Source of the DNA: Cryptomeria japonica
Taxonomy: Eukaryota; Streptophyta; Pinopsida; Cupressales; Cupressaceae
DNA length: 64,000 bases
Reading direction: 5' to 3'
NCBI RefSeq assembly: GCF_030272615.1
Contig: NC_081414.1
Coordinates: forward strand, 309,751,164 to 309,815,163
Below, piece after piece: positions 12,754 to 27,436 of this stretch; position 1 is the stretch's first letter; every line of letters starts with the position of its first letter. Both the position numbers and the translations under genes were made by a program. The notes beneath the pieces are model-generated. The model made no database searches, was not told where the DNA came from, and was given only the letters and a program-made list of their open reading frames with translations.

Positions 12754-13201
12754 CTAACCATTTTTTATGGGATAACTTGGCTCAAGAATCTAAATGTTTC
12801 AACACTTATTATATGTTAATGAATTAAATTCTTATACAATAGGTGGTGTCCCCATAATTTATCAAAGTTGTCATACCATTACTTGGATCATTTAGTTTTC
12901 ATTAACATAAATAATTTGTCTTTCCTTTGTTAATGTAACACACAACCAGTTACTATTACTAATCCATGAAACCGCTTACCTCTATTTTTTTTGAGGGATA
13001 TGCCATTCAATTATAGGCTTAATATTTTCTAGAACCATGCTCGCTCCATCAATAAAAACCAAAATTCTAAATAAAACTAACTTGTGTCTACAAAATTCAT
13101 TCTTTTCAATATTTTCTAATAATCTTTCCAATCTAAATATATCATGTTTTTTGTGAATAGGGTATTTTACCTTTTTTGTTCACCAGTAAGTCCTATTTAC
13201 A
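12754..13201. other. Unassigned spacer
   Basis: No coding frame or repeat recognised. The bases just after LTR copy 1 do not resemble a primer-binding site, which fits that LTR being a 3' LTR. Confidence 0.4.
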
Positions 13202-13524
13202 TGTTAATTTTACTTAGATCATAAGAATATTCTTAGAAGTCTTAATTGTCTTGATAAGATTTTATCTTATTTATTTCTCGTGTCTTGGGCCACTTAATAT
13301 GTGTCATGTTAATTGTTTCGTGTCATGGGATTGAGACACATGTCATACTCTTGTCTTATCCTATCTCTCATCCTTGTCCATATAAGCAAGACCACTTGTA
13401 CACTTTTTTATCATAGATCATAGTATCAAATAAGCTCTTTCCTTTTCATACTTTCTTATGAAAGGTTTTTTGTTTTTGTTTTGTAGGTTGTCCCAAGGTA
13501 AGTGAGAAAATCTTAAACTTCTAC
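13202..13524 (+). repeat. Possible copia 5' LTR
   Basis: It would begin TGTTAATTTTAC and end CTTCTACA, directly before TGGTATCA, an initiator-Met-type primer site (13,525-13,532). A TATA-like CCATATAAGC sits at about 13,379. The length of about 320 bp suits plant copia LTRs. The left end is a guess, since no partner LTR is seen. Confidence 0.4.
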
Positions 13525-16500
13525 ATGGTATCAAACCTTCAATCTTGCAAACACATTTTCTAATTTGAGGGTGATTTCATGCATGACCTATTTCTATATT
13601 GATGATCTTGATGGATCTTTAAAATTTGTGTATGCTCCTCTCTTACATCATATCATTCCCTAGAGAATAAGAGAAACTTTATAGAAATACCAAATTTTAA
13701 GGTTTTCTCTTTTTGTGAGTTTATATTGTTGGTTCAATTTGGAATGTTTTGGTGCAAATCTAAGCTCACCATTGAGTTTAGTGAGTTAAATAAAGTCATT
13801 TTTGCCTTTTGTTTTGTCCAAATTGAACATGTGAGGCCAAATTTGTGAGGGTTTGAAGTTGAGAGGTGGTTACTAGTCTTCGAAGTTAGCTATAATTATG
13901 GAGCTTTTGGGTCAAAATGGACCCTTCCATCACATCTAGAAAGACCCAAAACCTTAATGATTGATTGTTAATTCATCAAAACCAGAGACTTTTGCCCCAA
14001 AACTCTAAAAAAATTTCAACCCTTGCCACTGTTTCATTTGTATAGCTATATGAAATCTGTACAATTTGTACAATATGCTATGTCGTAGTTGTTAGTAGTA
14101 TTACAAGTGTATTTGATCTATTCCCCAGCATAATCGATGACACACTTTATAAATTCCTCTATATTATTGGTGAACATTCTACGTCACCTATCACATAGGA
14201 GGCATGACTCAAATTTAAAATAGATTATTTATTTATTTTTAAAACTTGTTGGTTAATATTTTTGTAGGGTTTGATCTTGCTATAGCCAAATCGCTTGGAG
14301 GGAGGGCTCAATGCCTAGAATGGGGCATGCAGGAGCCACCACCACTTCACCATCATATCCTAAGTGGTGTTTCTACATAAGGTGATGATTTTATTTTTCT
14401 CCTAAGTCTAATTATGATTATATATCTATTGCTTAGCACTCAGGGGATTTTTTTGGCCCCTCCAATGCCCAAATTTAGTATTTTAAAAAAAAATTCATAA
14501 CTTTCTACTAGGGTGTCAAAATTGTGCAAACATGATATTAATGAAAATTTGGTTTCGAGTACTTCACAATGGTGTAGATTATTTTGCCAAATTTTGTTGC
14601 AGATACATTTTATTATTGTTTGAAGTCTAATTTCCCATTAAATATATGAGCTCACAATTTTTTGTTGATTTATCCAATTTTCATGATTCTAGCTACATTT
14701 GAAAGGTATTCAAGAGTTCTATCATTTTTTCCACACCCTTTTTATAGATTCAATCCCAAGTACATTTTATTCATTTTTTACAAAAATTGAATTGTGACTG
14801 ATTACTCAAACATCCTAACACTTAGAGAGGTTCTATCTTTTTGGGAGTCTGCATTTTAAGCATTGATTTAACTCTAGGAAGTTTGGTATTAGATTTGTGT
14901 ATTGTATTATCTATTTTTTTCTCTATCTTGATGCTTGGTACCCTCATGGTTGAACCATAATCATTTGAGGTACTCACTCCTCACAATAATGCGACATGAA
15001 CATAGCAATGCAATATTTATTCTATTCAAAGTGTTTGTGACCTACCTTAATTGATTGTCAACTTAAATTTTCTATGGAGTATGAGAGATTTATCACAGAA
15101 ATAAATGTGATGATGCTATGGGCTTTATTGCAATGTATGTTTCTGATAGTGTATTCTTTCACATTGAGGAATGTACTACACCTAGACAAGTATGGGACAA
15201 GTACACATTTTTTTGGTTCCATTAGTGATGTTTGTGTTATATAACCAAAGGTAGAATTGGCATCTCTTTCTACTGATTATTTTCATACCATTGAGGATTA
15301 TTTTGTTAAGGTCAGATCCATCAAATATTAATTGGTTGGTTACGTGGAAGAGAAAATTGATTAGGAATGTATATTCTTAATCATGTCTAAGTCAAAAGGA
15401 CCATTTGCATAGTTCTCTACTTCCTTTTATTAGACCATGAATTGTTTAGGAGAATGATTTGTAATGCCTTATTTTGAGTATTTTTTGACTGATTTAATAA
15501 AGAGTAAGAAAAGCTTATCCAATTATATTCACTTCTTATGAATCATGCATTGTTAGCACAATCATATAGAGCCAAAGTAAATAATTCCAATCCTAAAGTA
15601 TAATATAATTAGTCTCCCACCTCTTCCAAGGAGGATAAACCTGAGAAGGAGAAACTCAAATATGCATGTTGTAACAAACCAATCCATGGTGAACATAATT
15701 GTTACAAGATCTAGTTAGAAGAGATATGGAAACTCCTTAAGGAGCATGACATTTCATTGCATTCATAGTCTTCTAGTTCACCTTTTTCTTCTTCACACCA
15801 TCATTATCATCCACACAAGCATGGTCATACGATTTTGCTAATAAGGTTGATAAGATGAAAGATAAAACACTTCTTGTGATTTTAGTTTATGAGTCTATCG
15901 AGTATATTCTTGACTCTAGATCTTACCATCATACAATAGGTTTACAAGATCGATACTTATCATTTGAGCCTTCAGTTATTTAACTATAATCTTGATTGCT
16001 AGTATTACCTACATGCTTGGTTGTGCCAAATGAGATATTTACTAATGAATTTTTTTATGATGTCCTTTTTTATTTTTAGTATTACCCATAATCTTATTTG
16101 TATATATTAGATAACAGATGGTGATACAAGGAAGATCGTTGAATTCACCCTACAATTCGTATTCATTCAAGATTCACATAATAGATAGATTGTTGCAGTG
16201 GGCAAGATTGATCATAATTGTAATTGTTACATATTTTTATATTTTCTTCTAGTCTTGATGGTGATTACTATAAGTTTGATGTTCCTACATTGAGTGCATG
16301 GACAGTTCATTAGAGGCACACATTCACTATTTGAACCTCTAAGTTCTTAAAATTTGTAATGAGGTTCCATCTACTCTTGCTTCTACATATTTTAGGGTCG
16401 ACATGGTTTCTAGTACTATGGTTGAGTAGGATATTTTTAATCTTTTAATTAGGATTTTTGGGGTGGTCAATTCACATGTTTATCAAAATTGTTTTGTAAT

Positions 16501-16714
16501 TCTCATGTTGCAAGCTTAGAGGACACATTTGAGTGGTTACTTCTCCTCTTTGATGACAGTTGCACCCGAATTGTTTCCTAATCTTCATTGTATTTAGAGG
16601 TTGTTCATGACTTTACATACATAATCTGATTTGTTTTCTTCCTTAACTAGGATAACACCTTATTATCTTGAGGTATACTCTTGCATGGATGCACTTGATT
16701 AATTTTTAGAGATA
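13525..16714 (+). pseudogene. Heavily decayed Ty1/copia gag-protease region
   Basis: Two landmarks survive. Near 15,658-15,708 the translation gives a CCHC-like knuckle with the H-x4-C half intact and the first Cys replaced by Tyr. Near 15,905-15,940 it gives ILDSRSYHHTIG, matching the copia protease active site ILDSGxxxHxTG with the active-site Gly changed to Arg. Between them, fragments such as STDYFHTIEDYFVKVRSI fit the copia gag pattern. Stops and frameshifts are dense. No integrase, RT or RNase H is recognisable before LTR copy 2 begins at 16,715, so the element is truncated. Confidence 0.6.
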
Positions 16715-17888
16715 TATAATACCCCTATAACCCTCACACAAAAGAACAGGTATCATGATACTGGACCTTCACACTAATACAAATGATGTAAGTAATAAAG
16801 TAATAATCAGTGTAAATAGAGATGTTTGTTAGTTCTAGTAGTCACTCCAATTATTAAGTTCCTACTAATATAGTTAACTCATGAAGATAGCATGGTTATA
16901 TTTTATGGATAATGGATGGAAAGGGATGACATCACATCATCTAAAAAGATGAGAATGCATGTGGTGTTATCTTCCCTTCCAATGAATTTAACTTTTGGCT
17001 GCTTAAATGTATTTGAGGGTGCTTAGGTATAATGTACAAACATCTTGATAGTGCTTATTTGGAGATTCTTTTAATGATACTATGATAATATTATAATGTG
17101 TAAAGTTGACTAACCATGTTACTATGTTTTCTATTTTGAGAAATGGGCTATGATCTAGGGTAATGCCTTCTATGTCTATTTTCCTAATTATGTTCTTATG
17201 GATTTATGTTGGCTTATTTGGCATATTGCCTATTAGAGGTAGGCATATTAGTTTGATTTAGTGTAGATTGCTCATGTATAATGGATCTATGTTATAAGAC
17301 ATAAGTATGTCATGATGATCTATATTTTATGGACCTTTTGGTGGTAATAGGGTTTATGAGTACATCTATGATGTCCTAGTGGCATTGATATGATGAGGGT
17401 ACATAATGATAATTATTAATGTTTGATGTTTATGATATTTTATGATTCATAAGGACTTGTGTTGATATTAGGGTTTTTTTGTGTGTTCTCTTGGGGTCTG
17501 TATGTTAGATGGTGTATCATGTTTATGACAAGCTAACATATGTACTGATGTTTATATTTGAGGGTTTACCATGATTACTAATGCTATTTGTCAGATGTAT
17601 GTATATGGATGTATATGTGTGTAGGTTTTTTTGTGTTTTGTTTTAGTTGCAAGTACCAGGCATTGACTCCACCTAGCTTTGCAGGTCTGAGTGTGCCTAA
17701 CAATCCCAAATGGTCGTAATGGAGATAACATAGAGGCTCGAGTTGACTTAGCCCTAACCATTGTTATGTATTAGGACAATCATACTTGGTATTGTGTCTA
17801 CCTGTTCGAATTTTCATGAAAGAAAAGATAGTATCCTCGAGTTAGTCATTTTGGTATATGGAAAATGTTGTGTCTATCTTGGCTATGT

Positions 17889-17893
17889 CATAG
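17889..17893 (+). repeat. Target-site duplication CATAG (left)
   Basis: CATAG precedes the TGTTAGG end of the inserted copia element and recurs at 19,688-19,692 after its ACAACA end. Confidence 0.85.
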
Positions 17894-19048
17894 TGTTAGG
17901 AATTGCATGCAGAAAATATTAATTATATGCCAATAAAGATTAAACTAAGGAATGAAAAACACATAAATAATAACAGAGAGGAGATAATTTTATTAGGAAC
18001 CGGGAAGGACAACTTAGAGGGGGGCAGTGAATCAGTTGTCAATAAATTATAATCCAAATTATTCAACTTGAAACTTAGTTCCGGTAAACCAAACTTAAAT
18101 GCCAGTGAGACAGATTAACAGTTATAGCAGTACCGGTTTAAGTTCATGCATGAAACAGAAAGAGAAACAACATCCACAACACATGACACAAATATTTTGA
18201 TGTGGAAACCCTGTAAGGGGAAAAACCACAGTGGGAAACCTTACCCACAATCAGATGATACTACTGCAGATAGTAAGTGTATACAAATGGGGTCTACACA
18301 TGCAGAAAGGCCAACCGCCTAGAGCTCACTACTCAATCACAAAATAGGAGTCACACTGACTACAATTGGATGGTTAAATCCAATAACAATGTATTGCTTC
18401 AAAATAGCATCTGCAATGCTGGATTCAGAATCAGTTTAAGCTCTGACCATGAGTGCCAAACACCTTCATAACCTTCCTTCAACCTTCAGATAATGTCTGC
18501 GTGATTCGCACAAGGATCTGCTTATTTTCGCTCTTTAATATTCTCACCCACTCATAATGATGATCTTCAATAAGATCTTACAATCATATATACAAAACTT
18601 AAGACCTATACATGAGGTCGGCTCACTAAAGATATTACAATAAAATCAACTACAAATAAGTCTTGATGCGATACAATATGTCGGCTCAATATTATTATCC
18701 AACAAATCAAACCGATTACAACCAGTAATCCCTTGCAACTCAACAACGCTGCAAAAATGCTACATAAATTCTCTACAGAAAACCCTAACCCTTAGCCACT
18801 TTATCAAGACTTATGTCGGTTACAAAATTAGGGTTACAATGTGTTAGCCAATATAAAAATAACACCTGACACCTTTATAAAATAATCATTCATTTGGCTA
18901 TCACTGAACCCCGCAAGGGGCGCTGCCCCTTGACCCCAACTTGGGGGTGCTGCCGCCAAACCCCTATTGAATAATTTTGGGGGAAATTGCACCAATAAAA
19001 GTGGGGAAAATATAACCTCCAAGTTTGATTAGGATCAATATAACAACA
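17894..19048 (-). repeat. Copia 3' LTR (minus strand)
   Basis: On the minus strand this 1,155-bp LTR begins TGTTGTTATATTG and ends CCTAACA. A purine tract (AAGTGGGAGAT) directly precedes its start. Near its 3' end it carries the GATTCACTGCCCCCCTCT segment, shared with the LTRs at 28,815, 33,400 and 51,314. Confidence 0.8.
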
Positions 19049-19568
19049 ATCTCCCACTTGGAGACTGATCATAACACTGCCGAGCTCCCACTAGAATGAA
19101 ACACCATGGACTTTGTTGTTCTATTTTTATTGTTTTCAGTCTTCAAGACTAAACGAAGTTGAAGAGGAGCTCAAATTCTTCCTTGTCACTACCTTTGTAA
19201 ACATATTCGCTGGATTTTCATCTGTATGTATGTTTTCCAGCCTTAACTGTCCATCATCCAATACAGACCGAATTAAGTGAAACCTCAACTATTTGTATTT
19301 TGTCTTTGAATTCAAGGCAAAATTCTTTGCAACATGGATGACACTCTAGCTATCTATAAACAAATAACCGTTAGTTTGTCATTTCTCCAATTCTTCCATG
19401 AAAGATTGCAGCCATATCATCTCCTTGCTTGCCTTTGTTCCACCTACATACTCTACCTCTATAGTGGATAAAGAAACCACTTTTTTACAACCTAGAGATC
19501 CAACTCACTATTGTCCCACCTATAGTAAAGACATAACCTATAGTACTTCACTTGGTATCAATATCCCC
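19049..19568 (-). pseudogene. Copia RNase H C-terminus
   Basis: Read on the minus strand from about 19,540 to 19,120, the translation shows the copia RNase H end: VVSLSTIEVEYVGGTKASKE, then FIDS..SVIHVAKN, then TKYK..RFHLIRSVLDDGQL and ENIHTDENPANMFTKVVTR. These correspond to the catalytic and C-terminal motifs of Ty1/copia RNase H. Several stops interrupt it. It lies directly upstream of the 3' LTR, as expected, while everything before it (gag to RT) is deleted. Confidence 0.85.
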
Positions 19569-19687
19569 TGCACCCCAACTTGGGGGCGCTGCCCCCAAAC
19601 CCCTATTTAATAATTTGTGGGGAAACCACACCAATAAAAGGGGAATTTATATAACCTCCAAGTTTGATTAGGCTCCATATAACAACA
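19569..19687 (-). repeat. Truncated copia 5' LTR
   Basis: These 119 bp match 18,930-19,048, the start of the same LTR. Together with the flanking CATAG duplications this shows one element that lost most of its 5' LTR and nearly all of its internal region after insertion. Confidence 0.8.
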
Positions 19688-22455
19688 CATAGGTATTTGT
19701 GTGTGGTGTCTCTAATAATATTTACGAGTTTATTATTCTAATTTAAGTGCACGTATTTATAATTATTATTATTATTTAATTATATGATATAGTTCACTTA
19801 TATTAATATTAAAATATTAATTCCCACTATGTAATTTATGAGACTATTTTTATGTGAGCTCTATAAATGGTGGGGAATAATAAATAATATAGTTTTTATT
19901 TGCATATCTATGTTTGAGTGGGATGGTTATTTACCTTGGTATTGATAATTTTAATGTCGTATTTGATTGGTGGGAGTTTGTTTTGTATTTTGTAAGTTAA
20001 TCTTGGTTTATGAATTGTTTTTACAAGTTCATTTGTGGGGGTTGGTTGAATTTTCCCATACAAATTTTGTAAGGGAATTTTTTTTTAATGTGATTATCTT
20101 AAGAGGGGAGGATGTTCATTGATGGTGAGTTTTTTTGGATTTTTGAGAGGGTTTTGAATTTGTGTGTGATGGGAGAGATTTGAAGGAGTTTTCTTCCAAT
20201 TTCTTGTACCAATTGAAAGGGGATTTTCTTGGAGATTGTTTTGAAATTGTTATGGAAGAATTTGTTGGATTATTTGCTACTATTATTTCCTTGTTTATGA
20301 TTGAAAGGATTCTCATTGCACATATATTATTCTCACGCTTCAGTCTCCATCTTTCATCTTCCTTTCCTTATTGTCTCTACAGGTCCCGAGGTAGGGTTTG
20401 AAGACCCATTGATGATTTATGTTCTTTCTTTGTTTTATGGAAAAGAGTTGTATTCAATGCTTTTATGTTTTGTTTAAAAAAAGAATTTGAATTTTGGACT
20501 TTTATGTTTTAATATGGCTTGGACAATTTCCTTTCTTCTCTTTGTTTTTTTGGAGAAATGTCTTAGGGTTTCATGACCCTCATGTAAGTTAAGGTTTGTT
20601 CTTAGATTTGGTAATCTAAAATAGTGTATTTGATGTTCTATTATGATGTCCTTATAGGATTTTGGATACTGGATTTGTAACTATGGTTTTGGGTTAGTAG
20701 GCCTCCTCCAAATAGAGTTTTTAAGTGGCTATAAATGGAGTTTCGTGTCTTGTGGTCTCTCAATGAGCCTTGGGATCAAATTTAAGGTCTTCATAGAATT
20801 TAAAAGACTCCTCTCAAATGGGTCTTTGCTTCTTTTCAATTTCAAGGTCTATAGGTTGGTCAATTTTGCTCTCCAATTGGCACCTTCCCAATTGTGCATG
20901 GACAAGCTCAATTGCACAATAAGTAGCATCAATTGTGTAGAAAAATGATTAAATTTAATATAAAGAGGACCTAAATGTGCATCTTTAATCCCCAACTATG
21001 CATTGGCTAGGCCAACTACGCAAGGTTTGTATTTTGGTTATGTTTTGGCTTGGTTGAGTTTGTGGGGTGTTCAGGTGGTTTCCATAGGCTTGGGATTGGA
21101 ATGCTCTTTGTTGTTTCTATGTTTGGGGGTATTTGAGGTCTAATTGGAGTGTATTAATGTTTTCTTATGTTTCACTATGCTCAAAAGAAAATAAATCTAG
21201 TGGTCACTGCATTTGGAAGTAGATTGCCCTATGTATGTATATGATTCAAGACTCTTGTTTATCAACTTATCCATGATTTATTTATATAATTTATGTTCGT
21301 TATATCTTGGAAATTAACCATAGCTTAGAGGTGTCTATGTGCAATACATGCGGAATGGCTCTCAATGGGGGTCAATGCCCTAAAGTGGCTCTCAGGGTAA
21401 CTCACTAAGAGTTTTGTAATCAAATGATAACCTAATGAAAGAACTAGAATGTAAAAACACCTTAACAAGATAATTATGGTGTCTCACCCATGTCCTTGAG
21501 TGCTCATACAGACTAAGGATGGGAGTGGGAATGTTTGGAAGTCTGTGGGGTGTTGATCTAGCATGATCAAACTTCCTTATCTTCATGAAAGGATTGTTTG
21601 GTTCCACATGAGTTGTCAAATGGGGGCCAGGGTTTAGGGAGACTGCTAGGGTAACCCATGTTGAGGATATGTGATGACACTCTTCTCTATTTGTAGCCTA
21701 AAACCCTAATCTAAGTGGTTATTTATAGAAGCCTTTGGGAGAACCATGTTGTGTATCTTATCTATCCTTGTTTATCACTTATGTTTCCTTTGGTTGTTGG
21801 TGTAGTCGACCTTTTCTTGTTTGTGTGGGGCCTCGTTTCTATCTCTACAGCATGATGGGGTGGACCTAATGGTTGCACATGGTTGGGAGGTTTTTGCCTA
21901 CCTCCATTGGGGAATGGTGGTAATGTTTGTGTTTGATGGATGGTTCTTAAATTTCCTCTCTACTATCTTCCATTTCTTAATGCAGGTGATATAGTTCATA
22001 TTTTAGTAGTTGCCATGTGCTTTGGAACTCACTATCATTGTATCATTGATATTGTAATCGAATACTCCTTAAGTAGTTTAGTGTTGGTAATGGCTACTCT
22101 TATGGATGAATGTATTATCATTTCTTATGCAAAAAGGTTATCATAAGAACAATTAGTTTGGTGTCTAAAATGAACGTAGTGATAGATATGTATTTTTTTT
22201 ATTATGAAAATGTTATGACATTTCATTATGGCTAAGTTTATTAGATTTGGTTTAGGAGTGTTCCTTGAGAAGTGACATTAGGGAACCCACGAGAGGACTT
22301 AGCTTATGTTTATGATTATCTTCCTCATGTGCATTGTTATATTTAATTGCATAATGAGTTAGTAATGCAATGTGATTAGTTTTTTAAAAAAATATTGCTA
22401 TATTTATTTGGTTAGTTAGTTGTTGTCCTTTGGGGTTCCTTGGCAAGGCGTTACA

Positions 22456-22474
22456 ACTAGTATCCGAGTCAAAG
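22456..22474 (+). other. Primer-binding site after LTR copy 2
   Basis: ACTAGTATCCGAGTCAAAG abuts the LTR end. It resembles the TGGTATC(C/A)GAG-type sites used by plant chromoviruses. Confidence 0.6.
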
Positions 22475-25053
<2,579 letters not shown>

Positions 25054-26235
25054 TGTAGTGTCAAAAAACTGCAACCCTTGCAATTTTCGACCACATTAGG
25101 GTCTTCACATCGATGAATTGAATCCCCAAGCCTGATCGGAGACCCGAGACTTGCTCAATCCCTGAAACTGCACTTTTTTCTCACTCTGCACTACCTAAAC
25201 CTGCTTCTTGTCCTAAGTTAAGGGCAGGATAGGGGCATGGCACCCCTGTCCCTGCCTTATCTTGGGGCCCCTTCTTTCAAACTATGCATTGAAATTTGCA
25301 CTTAAAGCGGGAAAACTTCCCCTGTGTCGGCCTATGATGAAAAATCAGCCTATTAACCCTAATTAACAAATATATAAGTTACATTTTGACCTCCTATTTG
25401 CATAAGGTAAAAATTGGCATAAGTTCGAATACATGAGATCGCACATTCAAGCATTTAAGAGAATTCAAGCATTCAAGCATTGAGCATTCTCAAGTCTCCC
25501 TTCAAGGCTAGGTGTTGCATTCAAGTCAAGGATTCAACCATTGAAGAGGAGATCCCTTTCAACATTCAATTCCATGCAAGCAAATCTACCTACATTTCTA
25601 TCACAACCTCCCTTGAGGTGAATTACATTTCAATCTTTCATTTACATTTACTTGCAAGTACTTTCTTTCATCATTTGGTTAATTCCAAAACTGGGGTTTG
25701 ACCTAAAGCAAACCCCCAATCCCAACCCCTTTTCCTCTCTTTTCTGGTTGTAGAGATTTTTTTGCATATTTGGACTCCATTTACAGAGGCGGAAAAACCC
25801 TTTTCGTTTCACGGATTTTTTGAAGGACCGTGTGCACTTTCAACACGGTCCCGACAACTTTTCCTCAAATTCATAGGGCAGCGTCGTCTTGACATATTAT
25901 AGCCAGATCCAGGTGCACAACTTCATCCCACATTTCTATTTCAAGTTATAATCAATTCTTTGCTACTTTTACACTTGGTCTCAAAACACATAATTCAATC
26001 ATTTTTCATTCTAAAAGAGGGGTTAGCTTGTCATTTCTCCCTCATTATCAATTCATTTAGTATTCAATCTCTCTCCCTAGAGATTGGATCTAGTGAATTT
26101 GATCTGCCCCCCTCTTTTAAATGCAATGTGCGTGAGGTGATTGAAGGGAAATCTGCAGTGAAACTTTCATCTCTGCTTGGAGGGAAGAAAAGTTTTCCTC
26201 TTGATCTCTCCATCATTCATTTTCCCCACATTACA
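25054..26235 (+). repeat. Gypsy 5' LTR (1.18 kb)
   Basis: It begins TGTAGTGTCAAAAA and ends CACATTACA, directly followed by TTTTGGTGAACCCGACATC, a typical primer site. A TATA-like ATATATAAG lies at about 25,370. Inside is a perfect 9-bp-stem hairpin at 25,825-25,851 that recurs in the leader. The left end is inferred from the TG and composition; the right end is firm. Confidence 0.65.
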
Positions 26236-26238
26236 TTT

Positions 26239-26253
26239 TGGTGAACCCGACAT
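26239..26253 (+). other. Primer-binding site
   Basis: TGGTGAACCCGACAT, four bases inside the LTR end, is the tRNA primer site of the truncated gypsy element at 25,054-28,814. Confidence 0.7.
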
Positions 26254-27436
26254 CTTGCATGCTTTATTCTGAAAATCATTGCATATTTTTCATTTACAAG
26301 TTTAATTTTTTTGTAAACTTAGTTGTTTATTCATTCAAAACCCTCATTTTTAAAATTGAAATTGAACTTGTGTTTTGTAAAAATTTCTTGCTATTTATTG
26401 TCTTAGATCTGAAAATTGCTTTGTTTGTAAAATTCAATTTCTTCATTGTCTTGTTCAATTTGCAAATCAAATTCACAAAATTAAGAGGTTAATTGTCAAA
26501 ACCCTAATTTTTAAAAATCATCTTGAAATTGTGCAAAAATTGAATTTGCATTTAATTTTCAGATTTGTGACTGTTTTCAGCCTTATCCCTCTTTCCTTAA
26601 ATTCAAATTTTCAATTTCCCTCCTTTTTCAAAATTCAAAATTTCCAAAATTAAGTGGTTACATCCTAAAACCCTAATTTTCAAATTTAATTGGATTTTGT
26701 GTCAATTTCAATCAATTTCAGTTTTCTAAACATTTTCCAAGGTGTCCCTATCCATTAGGTTTGACCTTTTTCAAACTTGCAATTCAATTCCTCATTTTTT
26801 TTCAAAATCCTAATAGGGTCCTATTTTCACATTCAAACCTTAATTTCATCTATCTAGAGATCATAAAATCCACCTTTTTTTGGGGGATAGCTTTAAAATC
26901 ATCGTAACTTTCATCCCTGAAAATTTCTTAAAAAGTTGGGAGGACCGTGTGCACTTTCAACACGGTCCCCGACTTTTTTCCTGAAATTTCGGGAGACTGT
27001 TATGACTGTATTTAATAGCTTAAATCCAGAAAATTGGCTGATTTTGTCAAATTTTTATCACTTTGAAATAAAAAATACCTTCAAAATTCAAAATTTCAAA
27101 TTTCAAGAATTTTTTTTAATTTGAGTGGTTAATTATAATCTTCCTTGATTTTAATTTTTATTTATTTTGTCAATTTTAAGATTAAGTAGTATCCCCTTGG
27201 CCCTAATTTTAAAATTCCAATTTCCTTTCATTTATCATAAAATTATTTTTGGAAATTGTCTCACTTTCTTCTTTCAACAAAGTTCAAATTGTTTAATCAT
27301 TATTTTCTCATTATTCAATTTTGTAAACTTTGTTCCTATAATTCAAAATTTCAAATTTTCCCTCTAGTGAAGAAGTTTTACCACTATTAGTCCTACCTAT
27401 ACTATCCTCGTTAAAAGAAGCATTAGAATTAAGGCT
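26254..27436 (+). other. Gypsy leader region
   Basis: About 1.2 kb of non-coding leader between primer site and gag, rich in CAAAATTCAAATTT-like words. It contains the second copy of the GGACCGTGT hairpin at 26,942-26,968. No gene seen. Confidence 0.55.

Larger units (their letters stand above)
16715..22455 (+). repeat. Long gypsy 5' LTR (LTR copy 2), interrupted by a copia insertion
   Basis: It starts TATAATACCCCT, matching the start of LTR copy 1, and ends GGCAAGGCGTTACA. Removing the inserted element and its duplication at 17,894-19,692 leaves about 3.9 kb. It is followed by a primer-binding site, so this is a 5' LTR. It is clearly diverged from LTR copy 1, so the two are better read as members of one family from separate insertions than as a pair. 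The AT-rich segment at 19,761-19,804 recurs at 51,240-51,310. Confidence 0.7.

Noticed and set aside
8141-22455. LTR copies 1 and 2 as the two ends of a single element
   Set aside because: Copy 1 follows pol and a purine tract (3' LTR) while copy 2 is followed by a primer site (5' LTR). The DNA between them is a copia remnant and the copies are too diverged.
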